DNA from: Neobacillus rhizosphaerae | GTDB lineage: Bacteria; Bacillota; Bacilli; Bacillales; Cytobacillaceae | Reading direction: 5' to 3' | Assembly: GCF_937468385.1 (NCBI RefSeq) | Contig: NZ_CALBWS010000032.1 | Location: forward strand, 1 to 62,104 | Length of the DNA stretch: 62,104 nucleotides | Part shown: piece after piece, positions 34,974 to 43,684 of the stretch | Layout of the letters: every line of letters begins with the position of its first letter | Numbering within the stretch: the stretch's first letter is position 1 | The notes under the pieces: model-generated | Seen by the model: the letters and a program-made list of their open reading frames with translations, nothing else | The model's database searches: none | Told to the model about the DNA's origin: nothing | Program-made: the position numbers and the translations under genes

Positions 34974-35547
34974 AATATTAAGATCCCTAAAGAAACATAT
35001 ACAGAAGAAAATTAGAAAAAGAAATATTGATAAATATGGATCGGTAGGTAAGAATGTTCTTTTACAAACAACTATGAAAAATATATCGAGACCAGAGAAT
35101 ATTTTTTTAGGGGACTATGTATCTCTAGGCTCTGATATTGTGATGTATGCCACTAATCAGTCAAAAATTATTATTGGTGATGGAACCATCATTGCACCAA
35201 GATGTAAATTACTTACTTCTAATCATAATTATGACACAGAGAACTTAAAATCGATACCATTTGATAATATAAACATTGTTCAAGATATCACTATCGGCGA
35301 GGGTGTATGGCTAGGTGACTCGGTATTAGTCTTACCAGGAGTAACCATAGGAAGAGGGGCAGTCATTGGCGGTGGGAGTGTAGTTACGAAGGACATTCCT
35401 GATTTTGCAATTGCTGCGGGCAATCCAGCGAGAGTTATTAAATATCGAGATAAGTCCGTATTTTTAAAACTATTGCAAGAGAAAAAGTTTTATAGGTCAA
35501 TCGATTGGGAAAGTCTTGGTGGTAAAGAGTTTATTAATAAAGAGTAG
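34966..35547 (+). CDS. Hexapeptide-repeat O-acetyltransferase (WbbJ/CysE superfamily)
   Basis: A 193-residue left-handed beta-helix acyltransferase. ATG 34966 fits the AAAGGTG site and overlaps the polymerase stop by eight bases. A basic N-terminus is followed by hexapeptide repeats. SNHNYDTENL carries the catalytic His, and IGEGVWLGDSVLVLPGVTIG and GGGSVVTKDIPDFAIAAGNP are classic. It probably O-acetylates a sugar of the polymer using acetyl-CoA. The secreted SGNH-like protein at 17370 could be an opposing partner. Confidence 0.88.
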   Translation: MFRILRSLKKHIQKKIRKRNIDKYGSVGKNVLLQTTMKNISRPENIFLGDYVSLGSDIVMYATNQSKIIIGDGTIIAPRCKLLTSNHNYDTENLKSIPFDNINIVQDITIGEGVWLGDSVLVLPGVTIGRGAVIGGGSVVTKDIPDFAIAAGNPARVIKYRDKSVFLKLLQEKKFYRSIDWESLGGKEFINKE

Positions 35548-35563
35548 TGTACTTTTGGAGTAG

Positions 35564-36976
35564 GTGATTACTATATTCAACGTTGGAAAAAAGGATATTG
35601 GTTTAAGTTATATAGCTTACTTTTTAAGGTTTTTTTCTTCAATTATTATCTTACCATTTTTACTATCCTCATTAACAAAAAGTGAGTATGCAATATGGAA
35701 TATATTTTTAGCGATAAATACATTTGTCGTATTATTTGATATGGGTTATGGAGTAGTAATTTCAAGATACGCCATGTATGCATATTCCGGAGTAAAAGAG
35801 TCTGAGTTAGAAACACTGAAGGATATTAAGGGTTCAGATGAGCCTAATTATTACTATCTATATCAAATAATGATAGCCGCTAAGAAGATTTATTCAAGAA
35901 TTAGTACGATTGTTATTTTTGTATTGATTATTATGACTATGTATATTTTGCATATAGCAAATAATAATCTAAGTACAAGTCAAGTGGTTATCTCATGGTT
36001 AATTTTTTCATTAAGTGTATATTTTAATATGTTCATATTATCTGAAGCTACCATTATTAAAGGTTTAGGAATGATAAAGGAGTTACAAGTAATTACAATT
36101 ACAAATACGTTATTTAGTATTATTTCAAAAATTGTTTTGTTGAAGCTTGGATATAATCTTATAGGGCTATCCATTGCATATTTAATAACTTCTATTCTAC
36201 TGACAATACAGTATTTTAAAATCACTAACAAGATTAGGAAAATAAAGTTCGCTGATTATAATAAAGCTTTAAAGACATTTGACGATCAATTTAAGCGTAC
36301 TTTTAAAATTATTACTAGTAAGAGTAAGGGTATTGGAGGAGTATTGATAAGTAATTTTATTCAAAATCAGTTATTTTTGTTAATAGCTCCTTTGTACTTA
36401 TCATTAGAAGTCGTTGGAAGCTACGGATTGTCCTGGCAGCTGGTTAGTGTAATTGGTGCGTTTTCAAGTGTTCCTTTTAATACCTACTTAATGAAAATGG
36501 GAAATCTTATTGTGAAGGATGATAAAAAGAAACTTAAAGAAGTTTTTTCAATATCCACTTTTATCTTTGTATCATTTTTTGTATTAGGAGCATTCATTTT
36601 AACTTTGTTCGGAGCTGATGTATTAAAATTATTCAACTCAAATACGAAGATTTTACCTTTTATTCCACTAACCGTAATGATTTTACAAGGATACATCGTA
36701 CAATCTATTCAAAAAAGTACGAATATCATCTCTTTAACAAATGAACAAAGTTATGTAAAAGCACTTGTTATTTCTAGTATAGTTACTATCTCATTACAAA
36801 TGATTATTTTTAACACTTATCCAAATTTAACATATTTATTACTATGTAACGTTTTAATACAAGTATCTTACAATTTATGGAGATGGAGCAAAGCATCTAT
36901 GGATATATGTGGAGTAACTTATAAGACAATAATACAAGTACCAATTACTAAGCTTATCACTTATATATGTAAATAG
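35564..36976 (+). CDS. Polysaccharide flippase (Wzx-like), second copy
   Basis: A 470-residue polytopic membrane protein with about 12 spans, opening with LSYIAYFLRFFSSIIILPFL and LTKSEYAIWNIFLAINTF. Residues SKGIGGVLISNFIQNQLFLL lie mid-protein. It belongs to the MOP flippases but shows little resemblance to the one at 2027, so it should serve the second polymer. Start is GTG 35564 with a close GGAG site. It is the last gene of the operon; no clear terminator is seen before 37083. Confidence 0.82.
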   Translation: MITIFNVGKKDIGLSYIAYFLRFFSSIIILPFLLSSLTKSEYAIWNIFLAINTFVVLFDMGYGVVISRYAMYAYSGVKESELETLKDIKGSDEPNYYYLYQIMIAAKKIYSRISTIVIFVLIIMTMYILHIANNNLSTSQVVISWLIFSLSVYFNMFILSEATIIKGLGMIKELQVITITNTLFSIISKIVLLKLGYNLIGLSIAYLITSILLTIQYFKITNKIRKIKFADYNKALKTFDDQFKRTFKIITSKSKGIGGVLISNFIQNQLFLLIAPLYLSLEVVGSYGLSWQLVSVIGAFSSVPFNTYLMKMGNLIVKDDKKKLKEVFSISTFIFVSFFVLGAFILTLFGADVLKLFNSNTKILPFIPLTVMILQGYIVQSIQKSTNIISLTNEQSYVKALVISSIVTISLQMIIFNTYPNLTYLLLCNVLIQVSYNLWRWSKASMDICGVTYKTIIQVPITKLITYICK

Positions 36977-37082
36977 GAACATACTGAAGGAAGTCTTTGC
37001 ATTTCGTTCATTTTTTTAATCTGTAATCAATCAATTTTTTATTGGAAATAGGTTTGTTAAATAACGCAGTTGCCGGAACAGG

Positions 37083-37304
37083 CTATGTGGTCTTAGTCGC
37101 GGGTGACAATTGGCTCCTGTGTTGATCGTGTTGCGTCTGTTCCTTGGGTATCTGTTTCTTGAGGTTTTTTTCTTTGTTGTCCTTTTTGCTTGATACAACC
37201 TCTTTTTTTGCATCGGTAGTTTCAGAGTTGCCACAAGCAGATAATACCAATCCCAAAATTAAAGCAGATAATACCAAAATACTAAAATATTTTTTTCTTC
37301 TCAT
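37083..37304 (-). CDS. Small lipoprotein (73 aa)
   Basis: A 73-residue protein starting at ATG 37304 behind AAGAGGTG. The signal peptide ends in the lipobox LSAC (Cys at ~24). After it comes a Lys/Glu/Gln-rich, probably disordered, region (KKEVVSSKKDNKEKNLKKQI). The tail reads like Thr/Pro-poor random sequence (HDQHRSQLSPATKTT), so a frameshift may have removed a longer domain. It is expressed against the flippase gene. Function unknown. Confidence 0.6.
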   Translation of the reverse strand: MRRKKYFSILVLSALILGLVLSACGNSETTDAKKEVVSSKKDNKEKNLKKQIPKEQTQHDQHRSQLSPATKTT

Positions 37305-37462
37305 TCTAGTTGTCACCTCTTGAAAGATTTAAAAAAGTACTTCACAATGATACCAAAGAATTACTACTACTCAAAATGTTAGATTTTTCCTACGGTTACC
37401 AGTAATTGATAACCAAAAATATATGCACAAGGCTTATGACATAAAACGATAAATAGATACTA

Positions 37463-37504
37463 AAAAGGACTTCTCCATTAAAGCGGAAAGTCCTTTTCCG
37501 CTTT
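37463..37504. promoter_or_regulatory. Two overlapping, mutually exclusive hairpins
   Basis: AAAAGGACT (37463) pairs with AGTCCTTTT (37489), but the latter is also the loop region of a second stem, AAAGCGG (37480) with CCGCTTT (37498), followed by TTATAT. The two stems cannot form together. The layout resembles a terminator/antiterminator switch or two nested bidirectional terminators. The remaining 37305-37525 spacer shows nothing else. Confidence 0.5.
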
Positions 37505-37525
37505 TTATATAAAAGATTGTAGTTT

Positions 37526-37681
37526 TCAAGGATTCCAATCACATGCCATTCCGTCATTATCACGATCCAAATCATTTGGGTCTTGCTCTGGACCCCCGTC
37601 CCCCCTAGTTGTGCCTTTTTGCGCGCAAAACTTCCGATTGTCCCCTTTTAGAACCGTCCCTGTGGAGTTCAACTTGTCCAT
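37526..37681 (-). pseudogene. Excalibur calcium-binding domain fragment
   Basis: The minus strand encodes a 51-residue frame ending DPNDLDRDNDGMACDWNP, which is the excalibur signature (DxDxDGxxCE-like loop) found at the C-termini of secreted Bacillus nucleases and surface proteins. There is no ribosome site, signal peptide or partner domain, and the frame upstream is broken, so it looks like the orphaned 3' end of a longer gene. It lies just downstream of the TerD fusion gene. Confidence 0.6.
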
Positions 37682-37731
37682 GTTTATCTGACGGGATAAC
37701 CAGATTCACCCGTATAAGCACTAACTTTAGT

Positions 37732-39849
37732 CTACGCCGTTGCCATTTGGTCTGACATTTCTTCAAGAACATTTCTTAATCCTTTTTCCATTTCATCTTG
37801 CGACGGCAAACTTACTTTTTTCCGTTTCTGCACTTCACTTTCAACATGGTTGATGAGTAAATTTTGTCCATATTCCTCTCTATCTGAGCTACTATACATA
37901 TCCTTCAGGGTTGATCCTGTTAAGTCATCTTTTAGATGGTCGATAATATTCTCTGCTTCACTTTGATTTAACAAATAGTCTTCAGCCATTTGTGTAAATC
38001 CTTTTTCAATTATTCGTACCATTTCTTCTGCATCATCTTCAATAAATTCATTGAGGACTTTGTTTGAAACTTTACCTGCTACACTGCCGCCAGCAATCGA
38101 GCCAAGTAAGCCCCCTATAACTCCGCCAACTGCTGTACCAATAAAAGGGACAACAGAACCAACAGCAGCGCCAGCAGTAGCGCCGCCAACCCAGCCTGCA
38201 GTACCGCCTGCTACAGTTGATGCAGTGTTTGCTATATTTTTAAACAATTGGGCTCCTGAGATTCTCCCTCTGAATATATTCACGACATCAACCGAAGACA
38301 AAACAACAATTGAAACGGCACCAGTTATGGCATTGCCTCTTAACATTTTGGCAGCACTTTTCATTGCCGCTGCACCATAGATGTTTGTACCGCTTCTAAA
38401 AGCATTGACTAACATGGCAGAGGCCTTAGGTCCTATAATACTAACAAGGGCTTCTGAACTTCCTACTAAAAGACTGTTTAATCCTGCTTTCGATAACTGA
38501 CTTGATAGAATAGCTGTCACAAATGTGGTACCACCGACCTTCAGCCCTGAATAGGTTGCGGCCTTTAAGGCCACATCAAAGTCATCACCATTCCAGATAG
38601 AAGTTGCAAAGGTTAAAGTTGCACTTATTCCAAAAGCATTTGCTGCAATGATGGCACCATTTACAGCATCAAAGGTGATGGATTCCACTGTTCCCGCTTT
38701 GGCTATATTTTTAGCTTGTTGATAGGTGAAATGTCCCTTTCTAACAATATTCTTGGCTTCCTTTGGATCCGTAACTCCAGGCACTTGGCCGTTCTTTATT
38801 CGATTTTCCATCGCTTGGATCGCAGCGTCATATTTATCCGATGGAACTTCTATTTGCATGGGAGAACCGTCAGGATTCAAATATCTAAATTCCCCATTTT
38901 CAAAGCATTCGGAAATACATATACTTCCACTAGTACAATACTTGGTTTGGATCTTCACTCCATTTACCGATCTGTCCGCTCCATTTTTAATAATTTTTCC
39001 AGTCAGAGGATCTAGGTCATCACCCAAGGGTTGAACCTTTTTCCCGGTCATTTTATCATAAAGAAAATTAGCGTTCTCTGCTGCAAAGCCATGTCCTCTG
39101 GGAGTATTGAATTTATCCATGCCATAGAGAGTGCTTGCATTACTCACATTCCCAAAAATAATGCCGGAGGCCGATTCTCCGGATAAAGCCGCATCCTCAC
39201 TGTAATGTATAGAGTATTTCTTTGTATCGGTTTGGTTTTCACGTCTATCGGGGTGTCTTTGTTCAATCTTTTCAGGATGCCAAGAATCTTCTTTTTTGCT
39301 AATGGATGATTCTTCTTCAGTTATTTCAATTCCAAAAAGGTCGCAAATTTTTGCTAACCCGCCTGTAAATCCACCTGTATTGGCTGAGAATTTCCAATTT
39401 CCATTTCTTCGATATATCTCCCCAATAATTAAGGCGCTTTCTATGGTAAAAGGATCAAGAGGATAATGGATGGCCTCTTGAAGGAGGTTCGTGTTCATTA
39501 TTTTCATGTACGCGTTTTGGATTTGCCCAAATGTTTTACCATTGCTAACTCCCTCATAAATGGACAATGAGATGACTAGTTTTTCAATTTCAGACGAAAC
39601 GAGTGGTAAATCGATTTGAAATTGTTCTATATACTTAGTTTGGGCAACATGCTTGATTGATCGATTGGAAGAAGTAGGATTGCCATAGAAGATAATCGAG
39701 TCATCTGTCGTACATTTCCCATTGATATCAACCATAAAGAGAGAAGAGTCAATATCCATTTCTTCATTTGTATCCCATCCAATTTGAATGGTTATCTTTG
39801 TAAAACTGGTTAAGTCGACTCTTGCACCTTTTTTCATCTGGGTGACCAT
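37732..39849 (-). CDS. TerD-domain protein fused to a glycine-zipper hydrophobic domain
   Basis: A 705-residue protein with GGAG 9 bases before ATG. Residues ~5-185 are a TerD domain: VDLTSFTKITIQIGWDTNEE, MDIDSSLFMV with acidic Ca-binding residues, and WKFSANTGGFTGGLAKIC near its end. After a charged linker comes a conserved Cys-containing segment (TPRGHGFAAENANFLYDKMT, KYCTSGSICISECFENGEF). A long Ala/Gly-rich hydrophobic region follows (~420-600), with glycine-zipper repeats (AGGTAGWVGGATAGAAVGS). The end is acidic and helical. No ter operon is nearby. TerD proteins act in tellurite, phage and colicin stress; the C-terminal part suggests membrane insertion. An effector or phage-defence role is inference. 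Confidence 0.75.
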   Translation of the reverse strand: MVTQMKKGARVDLTSFTKITIQIGWDTNEEMDIDSSLFMVDINGKCTTDDSIIFYGNPTSSNRSIKHVAQTKYIEQFQIDLPLVSSEIEKLVISLSIYEGVSNGKTFGQIQNAYMKIMNTNLLQEAIHYPLDPFTIESALIIGEIYRRNGNWKFSANTGGFTGGLAKICDLFGIEITEEESSISKKEDSWHPEKIEQRHPDRRENQTDTKKYSIHYSEDAALSGESASGIIFGNVSNASTLYGMDKFNTPRGHGFAAENANFLYDKMTGKKVQPLGDDLDPLTGKIIKNGADRSVNGVKIQTKYCTSGSICISECFENGEFRYLNPDGSPMQIEVPSDKYDAAIQAMENRIKNGQVPGVTDPKEAKNIVRKGHFTYQQAKNIAKAGTVESITFDAVNGAIIAANAFGISATLTFATSIWNGDDFDVALKAATYSGLKVGGTTFVTAILSSQLSKAGLNSLLVGSSEALVSIIGPKASAMLVNAFRSGTNIYGAAAMKSAAKMLRGNAITGAVSIVVLSSVDVVNIFRGRISGAQLFKNIANTASTVAGGTAGWVGGATAGAAVGSVVPFIGTAVGGVIGGLLGSIAGGSVAGKVSNKVLNEFIEDDAEEMVRIIEKGFTQMAEDYLLNQSEAENIIDHLKDDLTGSTLKDMYSSSDREEYGQNLLINHVESEVQKRKKVSLPSQDEMEKGLRNVLEEMSDQMATA

Positions 39850-39984
39850 ACTTTCAGCTCCGTGTCTAAAGAATGTATATTAATACAATCTACTTTGTAA
39901 TTAAATGATATCTATTTTGGGGTAATCTTACAATTAAAAATTAAAATCGGTGCCCTAATTAGTGGCGGATATACTGGAAATTGA

Positions 39985-40215
39985 TTGAATGATGTAAGTT
40001 CTCATGAAACTAGTCAAACATTAGGGATTTGTGGGTTATGATCTGCAAATTTCCCTTGCGCTTCTCGACATTCTTCTCTTCATGTTTGCGGAGGAAGTTC
40101 TTGTAGATCAATGCCTTGCATCTGTTTTAACCAATCGATTGAATAGTATAGCCCATTTGGAATTTCGTCGAAAGGATGTCGATTGGTGAAAAGAGCGGTT
40201 CGAATCTTCGGTTTT
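39985..40215. repeat. Dispersed repeat copy A, homologous to 55060-55270
   Basis: The block aligns with 55060-55270: AATGATGTAAGTTC, a CTTGCG(c/g)TTCTCGACA segment, then the core AACCAATCGATTGAAT at 40129 (a degenerate form of AATCAAACGTTTGATT), followed by AGTATAGCC, TGGAATTT and GTCGAA.GGATGTCG. It has no coding potential. It occupies the spacer upstream of the two-component system; 39850-39984 holds nothing else recognisable. Confidence 0.7.
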
Positions 40216-40263
40216 GCTACTATTATTGCACCATTCGGCATTTTTTTCATAGATTGGGATGGG

Positions 40264-40345
40264 TAAAGGCTTATATATCAAGGAATACAGTACTTTTAAT
40301 TAAACGTTTGTTTGATAGGGAAAATAGTAGAGGATGTTCGAGGCG
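40264..40345. repeat. Dispersed palindromic repeat copy B
   Basis: Core AATTAAACGTTTGTTT at 40298-40313, preceded by TATATATCAAGG and ACAGTACTTTT, which match the lead-in of copies C, G and K. The 3' flank diverges from the other copies. Confidence 0.7.
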
Positions 40346-40449
40346 TGTCTGATTGAGGGACGGAAATATAAAGGTCTATTGTTTACACCAAGGGAACCAG
40401 ATGATCCGTCCTCGTGTTAAAAAATTCGATAACAGCAATACCTTTAAGG

Positions 40450-40480
40450 GATTAAACGCTGAAACGTTTAATCTTTTTTA
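40450..40480 (+). terminator. Intrinsic terminator before the two-component genes
   Basis: GATTAAACG and CGTTTAATC form a perfect 9-bp stem around CTGAAA, followed by TTTTTTAA. No gene on the plus strand precedes it; it may derive from the nearby AAACGTTT-type repeats or end a repeat-derived transcript. Confidence 0.6.
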
Positions 40481-40556
40481 ATATTAACTTTACGAGAAGC
40501 AGCATAATGATAAACTAATATTATGAATATTTGTACTTTGCGAATGGAGAAAAGAG

Positions 40557-41231
40557 ATGAGAAAAAATCTTTTATACATTGAAGACAATAAGGAAATTGG
40601 GGCTTGGGTTAGTGAAGATTTAACCGAACGGGGCTATCACGTGATCTGGCTCACTTCGGGAGAAGGCGCAATCGGTCATATGGAGAGTGCTGATCTCGTG
40701 ATCCTTGATATTATGCTTCCAGGTTTGGACGGTTTTTCAATCGGACAGCGGCTGAAAAAGGAGTTTCCAAAGACGCCAATTTTATTGCTTTCTGCTAGAA
40801 CCTCAATTGACGATAAACTACAAGGCCTTCATTTTGCTGATGATTATGTAACGAAACCATTCCATCCAGATGAGTTGGCGGCACGGGTGGAAGTGCTGTT
40901 AAGACGGTTCGGAAAGATATCACCACCGCTTATTCAGCTTGCCCATATTAGTATTCATTTAGATCAAAACCTTATTGTCGATTCAAGATTGAATGTTGAA
41001 ATTATCCTAACGGCAAAGCAATTTCAAATTTTCACGTATTTGCTTCGCCACCCAAACCAAATTCTCACAAAGGAACAAATTTATGAAGCGGTATGGGGGA
41101 GTCCCTATATGGAAGGGGATAAAACATTAATGGTACATATTCGTCATTTACGTGAAAAAATAGAGAAAAATCCGAGCCAACCTCAAATTATTGAAACGAT
41201 CCGGGGAATTGGCTATAGGGTGAAACAATGA
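40557..41231 (+). CDS. OmpR/PhoB-family response regulator
   Basis: A 224-residue two-domain regulator. Receiver domain residues 1-118: acidic pocket YIEDNKE, phosphoacceptor Asp51 in LVILDIMLPGLDG, Ser/Thr in LLLSART and Lys in DYVTKPF. The winged-helix DNA-binding domain lies at ~125-224 (TAKQFQIFTYLLRHPNQILT, MVHIRHLREKIE, RGIGYRVK). GGAG precedes ATG. It overlaps the sensor kinase gene by four bases and probably controls the two membrane-protein genes downstream. Confidence 0.95.
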   Translation: MRKNLLYIEDNKEIGAWVSEDLTERGYHVIWLTSGEGAIGHMESADLVILDIMLPGLDGFSIGQRLKKEFPKTPILLLSARTSIDDKLQGLHFADDYVTKPFHPDELAARVEVLLRRFGKISPPLIQLAHISIHLDQNLIVDSRLNVEIILTAKQFQIFTYLLRHPNQILTKEQIYEAVWGSPYMEGDKTLMVHIRHLREKIEKNPSQPQIIETIRGIGYRVKQ

Positions 41232-42574
41232 AAATCCGACAATCCCTATTAATGAAGTATCTGCTGATCATTACCGCGGCACTTATCTTATGGCCTTTAG
41301 TTTTGCCTATTTATTATATTCCCAAGGAATTCCTGGACAATGAAGTAAAACAAAAAATAATGTACCTTGATACAGAGAAGCTGGAACAAATGTGGCATCG
41401 CGAAGCTAGCAAGTTGAATGGTGGGACGCCTGAAAAAATTAACAAAAGGCTTCAAACGTTGAAAGAACAATATTCAATGGCAACTATGTTTTGGGTGGAT
41501 GCGGATGGCAATACCAAGCTTATGTCGCCTAATCAATTAAAAATCCCAAATCAATGGACGCTTCAAGACAGCGTTGAATTTATGAAAAAAAGTGTCGGTA
41601 CTGGTCCGTTTACAATTGTAGCTTATATCGGCGGCGATTCAAATCAGGGCTTTATGGTTTTTCAAGTGCCGCATACACTTACGGAACCGCTGTCTCCGTC
41701 CTTCATTGATGACATGTACTTACTAGCATTCGGTTTTCTCGTTTTCGCACTATTTCTATTTATCTCCTGGTTATTTTTCTCTAAAATACGAAGACGTCTC
41801 GTTCAGCTTCAAACCGCGATGACTGAAGCCGGTGAGACAGGAATTCCTGACAAAGTTGCAATTTCGAAAATAGACGAAATTGGGCAATTGGGACAGGCGT
41901 TTAATCGTATGATTGACGAGCTGACAAAAAGCAGAAAACGTGAACAGGAGGAAGAAGTTCTTCGAAAGCAGCTGATTGCCAATATATCACACGATTTGCG
42001 TACGCCTCTTACAACCATCCGTGGACACGCCTATTCATTACAGAAAGAGTCCTTATCTCCAAAAGGTGAAGAATCGCTTCATTTGATTGAAAGCAAAGTG
42101 GATATGTTAAGTCAATTACTTGATAACCTTCTTTCCTATACGCTGTTATCCGCAGGAAAATATACCATAAAGCGGAAAGAGACGGATATGATGCGGTTAA
42201 TCCGTGCTTCTCTTGTGAGTTGGTATCCGGTCTTTGAAAAGGAAGGATTTGAAGTCGATGTCCGATTGCAGGAAAAAGTGTTGGTTTGGAATGTCGATCC
42301 ACAATGGCTCACACGGATCATAGATAATTTGTTCCAGAACGTAGTTAGGCACGCGAAATCAGGGCGATATGTCGGTGTCCGTACCGAAGAAAAAGAAGGG
42401 AGAAACGTTGTTGTTATTGAAGACAGAGGATCTGGAATGAACAATGGCTCTCATGAGAAAGGAGCCGGAATTGGTCTATCCATCGTTTCACTTATGCTAA
42501 AGGAAATGAACCTAGATTGGGAAATCGAAAGCTCCTCTAGCGGAACGAGGATTTATCTACATGAAAAAATTTAA
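41228..42574 (+). CDS. Sensor histidine kinase (HisKA/HATPase)
   Basis: A 448-residue membrane kinase. A first span (residues ~12-28), an extracellular sensor of about 140 residues and a second span (~165-185) lead to a HAMP-like linker (KIDEIGQLGQAFNRMIDEL). The dimerisation domain carries His255 in ISHDLRTPLTTIRGH. The ATPase domain shows DNLFQNVVRHA (N box), VVIEDRGSGMN (G1) and KGAGIGLSIV (G2). It is cotranscribed with the response regulator. The signal sensed is unknown. Confidence 0.95.
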   Translation: MKIRQSLLMKYLLIITAALILWPLVLPIYYIPKEFLDNEVKQKIMYLDTEKLEQMWHREASKLNGGTPEKINKRLQTLKEQYSMATMFWVDADGNTKLMSPNQLKIPNQWTLQDSVEFMKKSVGTGPFTIVAYIGGDSNQGFMVFQVPHTLTEPLSPSFIDDMYLLAFGFLVFALFLFISWLFFSKIRRRLVQLQTAMTEAGETGIPDKVAISKIDEIGQLGQAFNRMIDELTKSRKREQEEEVLRKQLIANISHDLRTPLTTIRGHAYSLQKESLSPKGEESLHLIESKVDMLSQLLDNLLSYTLLSAGKYTIKRKETDMMRLIRASLVSWYPVFEKEGFEVDVRLQEKVLVWNVDPQWLTRIIDNLFQNVVRHAKSGRYVGVRTEEKEGRNVVVIEDRGSGMNNGSHEKGAGIGLSIVSLMLKEMNLDWEIESSSSGTRIYLHEKI

Positions 42575-42590
42575 ACGAAATTTAAACTCG

Positions 42591-42636
42591 ACCCTACCTT
42601 CAATTTAACCTTCGATGGTTAGTATGAAGGTAGGGT
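42591..42636 (+). terminator. Stem-loop after the two-component operon
   Basis: ACCCTACCTTCA and TGAAGGTAGGGT are exact 12-base inverted arms around a 22-base loop that itself contains AACC-ttcgat-GGTT. The tail is TTAATTAT, so termination may be partial, allowing some expression of the membrane genes downstream. Confidence 0.65.
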
Positions 42637-42759
42637 TTAATTATGCCAAGTAATTGTTGCTGCCACTCTATTATCTTCGAAGACGTGGTCAGTCCAATTA
42701 TTGTGGGATCATCGATTAACGCTTCATACTATTTTATAAAAATGGAGGGGTAAGAATAT

Positions 42760-43437
42760 ATGCAAAAAACAATTATCAATAAATTATCAACAACTGATAG
42801 ATTGAATTTCTTTGAACGCTTTACAAAATCGTCTGTATGGCCTGCTTACGTTGGTTGTTTGCTTGCGTTCATATACGCAGTTTTCGTCCGGTTTTATCAA
42901 GCTGCTGGCGGAATGATTGGCATGCCGGGGGAAATGAAAGATCCCACAATGATTTACATGGGAAGTTACATCGCCGGTCTCGCAATTATGTTCTGTGGAT
43001 TTATTTTAATTGCGCTTATTAAGCCTTGGAGTAGGATCGTTCCGCTACAGGTACCGTTGATTGGAGGCAGAAAGATTCATCCACTTATTGTATTGACTCC
43101 CACTCTTGTTGGCACTGCCTTTTTAATTGCGCACGGAGTAAGTGGAATGATCACAAAAGCGCTCCTGTTGGCCGATATCATTACAATTGATTTCCCTGAG
43201 TTTGTAGAAGTAAATGTTCGTGTACTAGCATTATGGGAATTATTTTTATACGAACCGTGGTTTGTCCTTTTGGGTATTATGGCAGGCTTAACTGCCGCTC
43301 ATTATGCACAAGCTTCTGGGATTCGAAAATCAACATTCAGACGAGGTACCATCCTTATTTTGATTATGGTTTTTCTCTTAACAGCACTTTTTGTGGCGTC
43401 TATCATTTTTGATTTCACTGATAAATTAAGCTTTTAA
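42760..43437 (+). CDS. Five-span membrane protein, unknown family
   Basis: A 225-residue integral membrane protein behind GGAGGGG. Spans lie at about 29-48, 67-90, 107-128, 155-178 and 195-215. Notable cytoplasmic or loop motifs are RIVPLQVPLIGGRKIHPLIV and YEPWFVLLGIMAGL. The phrase 'R.VPxxxPxxGGxxIHP' has a counterpart in the larger protein at 43685 (VFPRWFPFIGGKRVP), so the two are distant relatives, possibly DUF3995-like. Being next to a two-component system suggests a stress- or antibiotic-response membrane factor; this is inference. Confidence 0.7.
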   Translation: MQKTIINKLSTTDRLNFFERFTKSSVWPAYVGCLLAFIYAVFVRFYQAAGGMIGMPGEMKDPTMIYMGSYIAGLAIMFCGFILIALIKPWSRIVPLQVPLIGGRKIHPLIVLTPTLVGTAFLIAHGVSGMITKALLLADIITIDFPEFVEVNVRVLALWELFLYEPWFVLLGIMAGLTAAHYAQASGIRKSTFRRGTILILIMVFLLTALFVASIIFDFTDKLSF

Positions 43438-43567
43438 ATGTCAACTTAACTAGGTGCATCATAAGCAGAATCCATGCCTATTAGATAAATCACTATGACA
43501 GCATAGTAAAATTAGGTGAAATTCTGCGTTTTTTTAATAAGTAGGGCAGCCAGTTTATGAATCTACG

Positions 43568-43669
43568 ATTTTGCATATAGAAGATGACCAAGAAATTGGT
43601 TTATCGGTAAGCGAATTTTCAACAGATTGTGGAAATGAATGTAAGTACAAGTTATTTAAAGTAAAGTAG
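43568..43669 (+). pseudogene. N-terminal remnant of a second response regulator
   Basis: The 33 codons ILHIEDDQEIGLSVSEFSTD plus CGNECKYKLFKVK align with the first residues of the regulator at 40557 (LLYIEDNKEIGAWVSEDLTE). There is no start codon with a ribosome site, and the frame stops before the phosphoacceptor Asp. It is what remains of a duplicated regulator between the two membrane-protein genes. Confidence 0.7.
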
Positions 43670-43684
43670 AAAAGGATGATTACA

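Noticed and set aside
38051..38380. Pro/Ala-rich open frame opposite the TerD fusion gene
   Set aside because: It is the complement of the Ala/Gly-rich region of the real gene and has no ribosome site.
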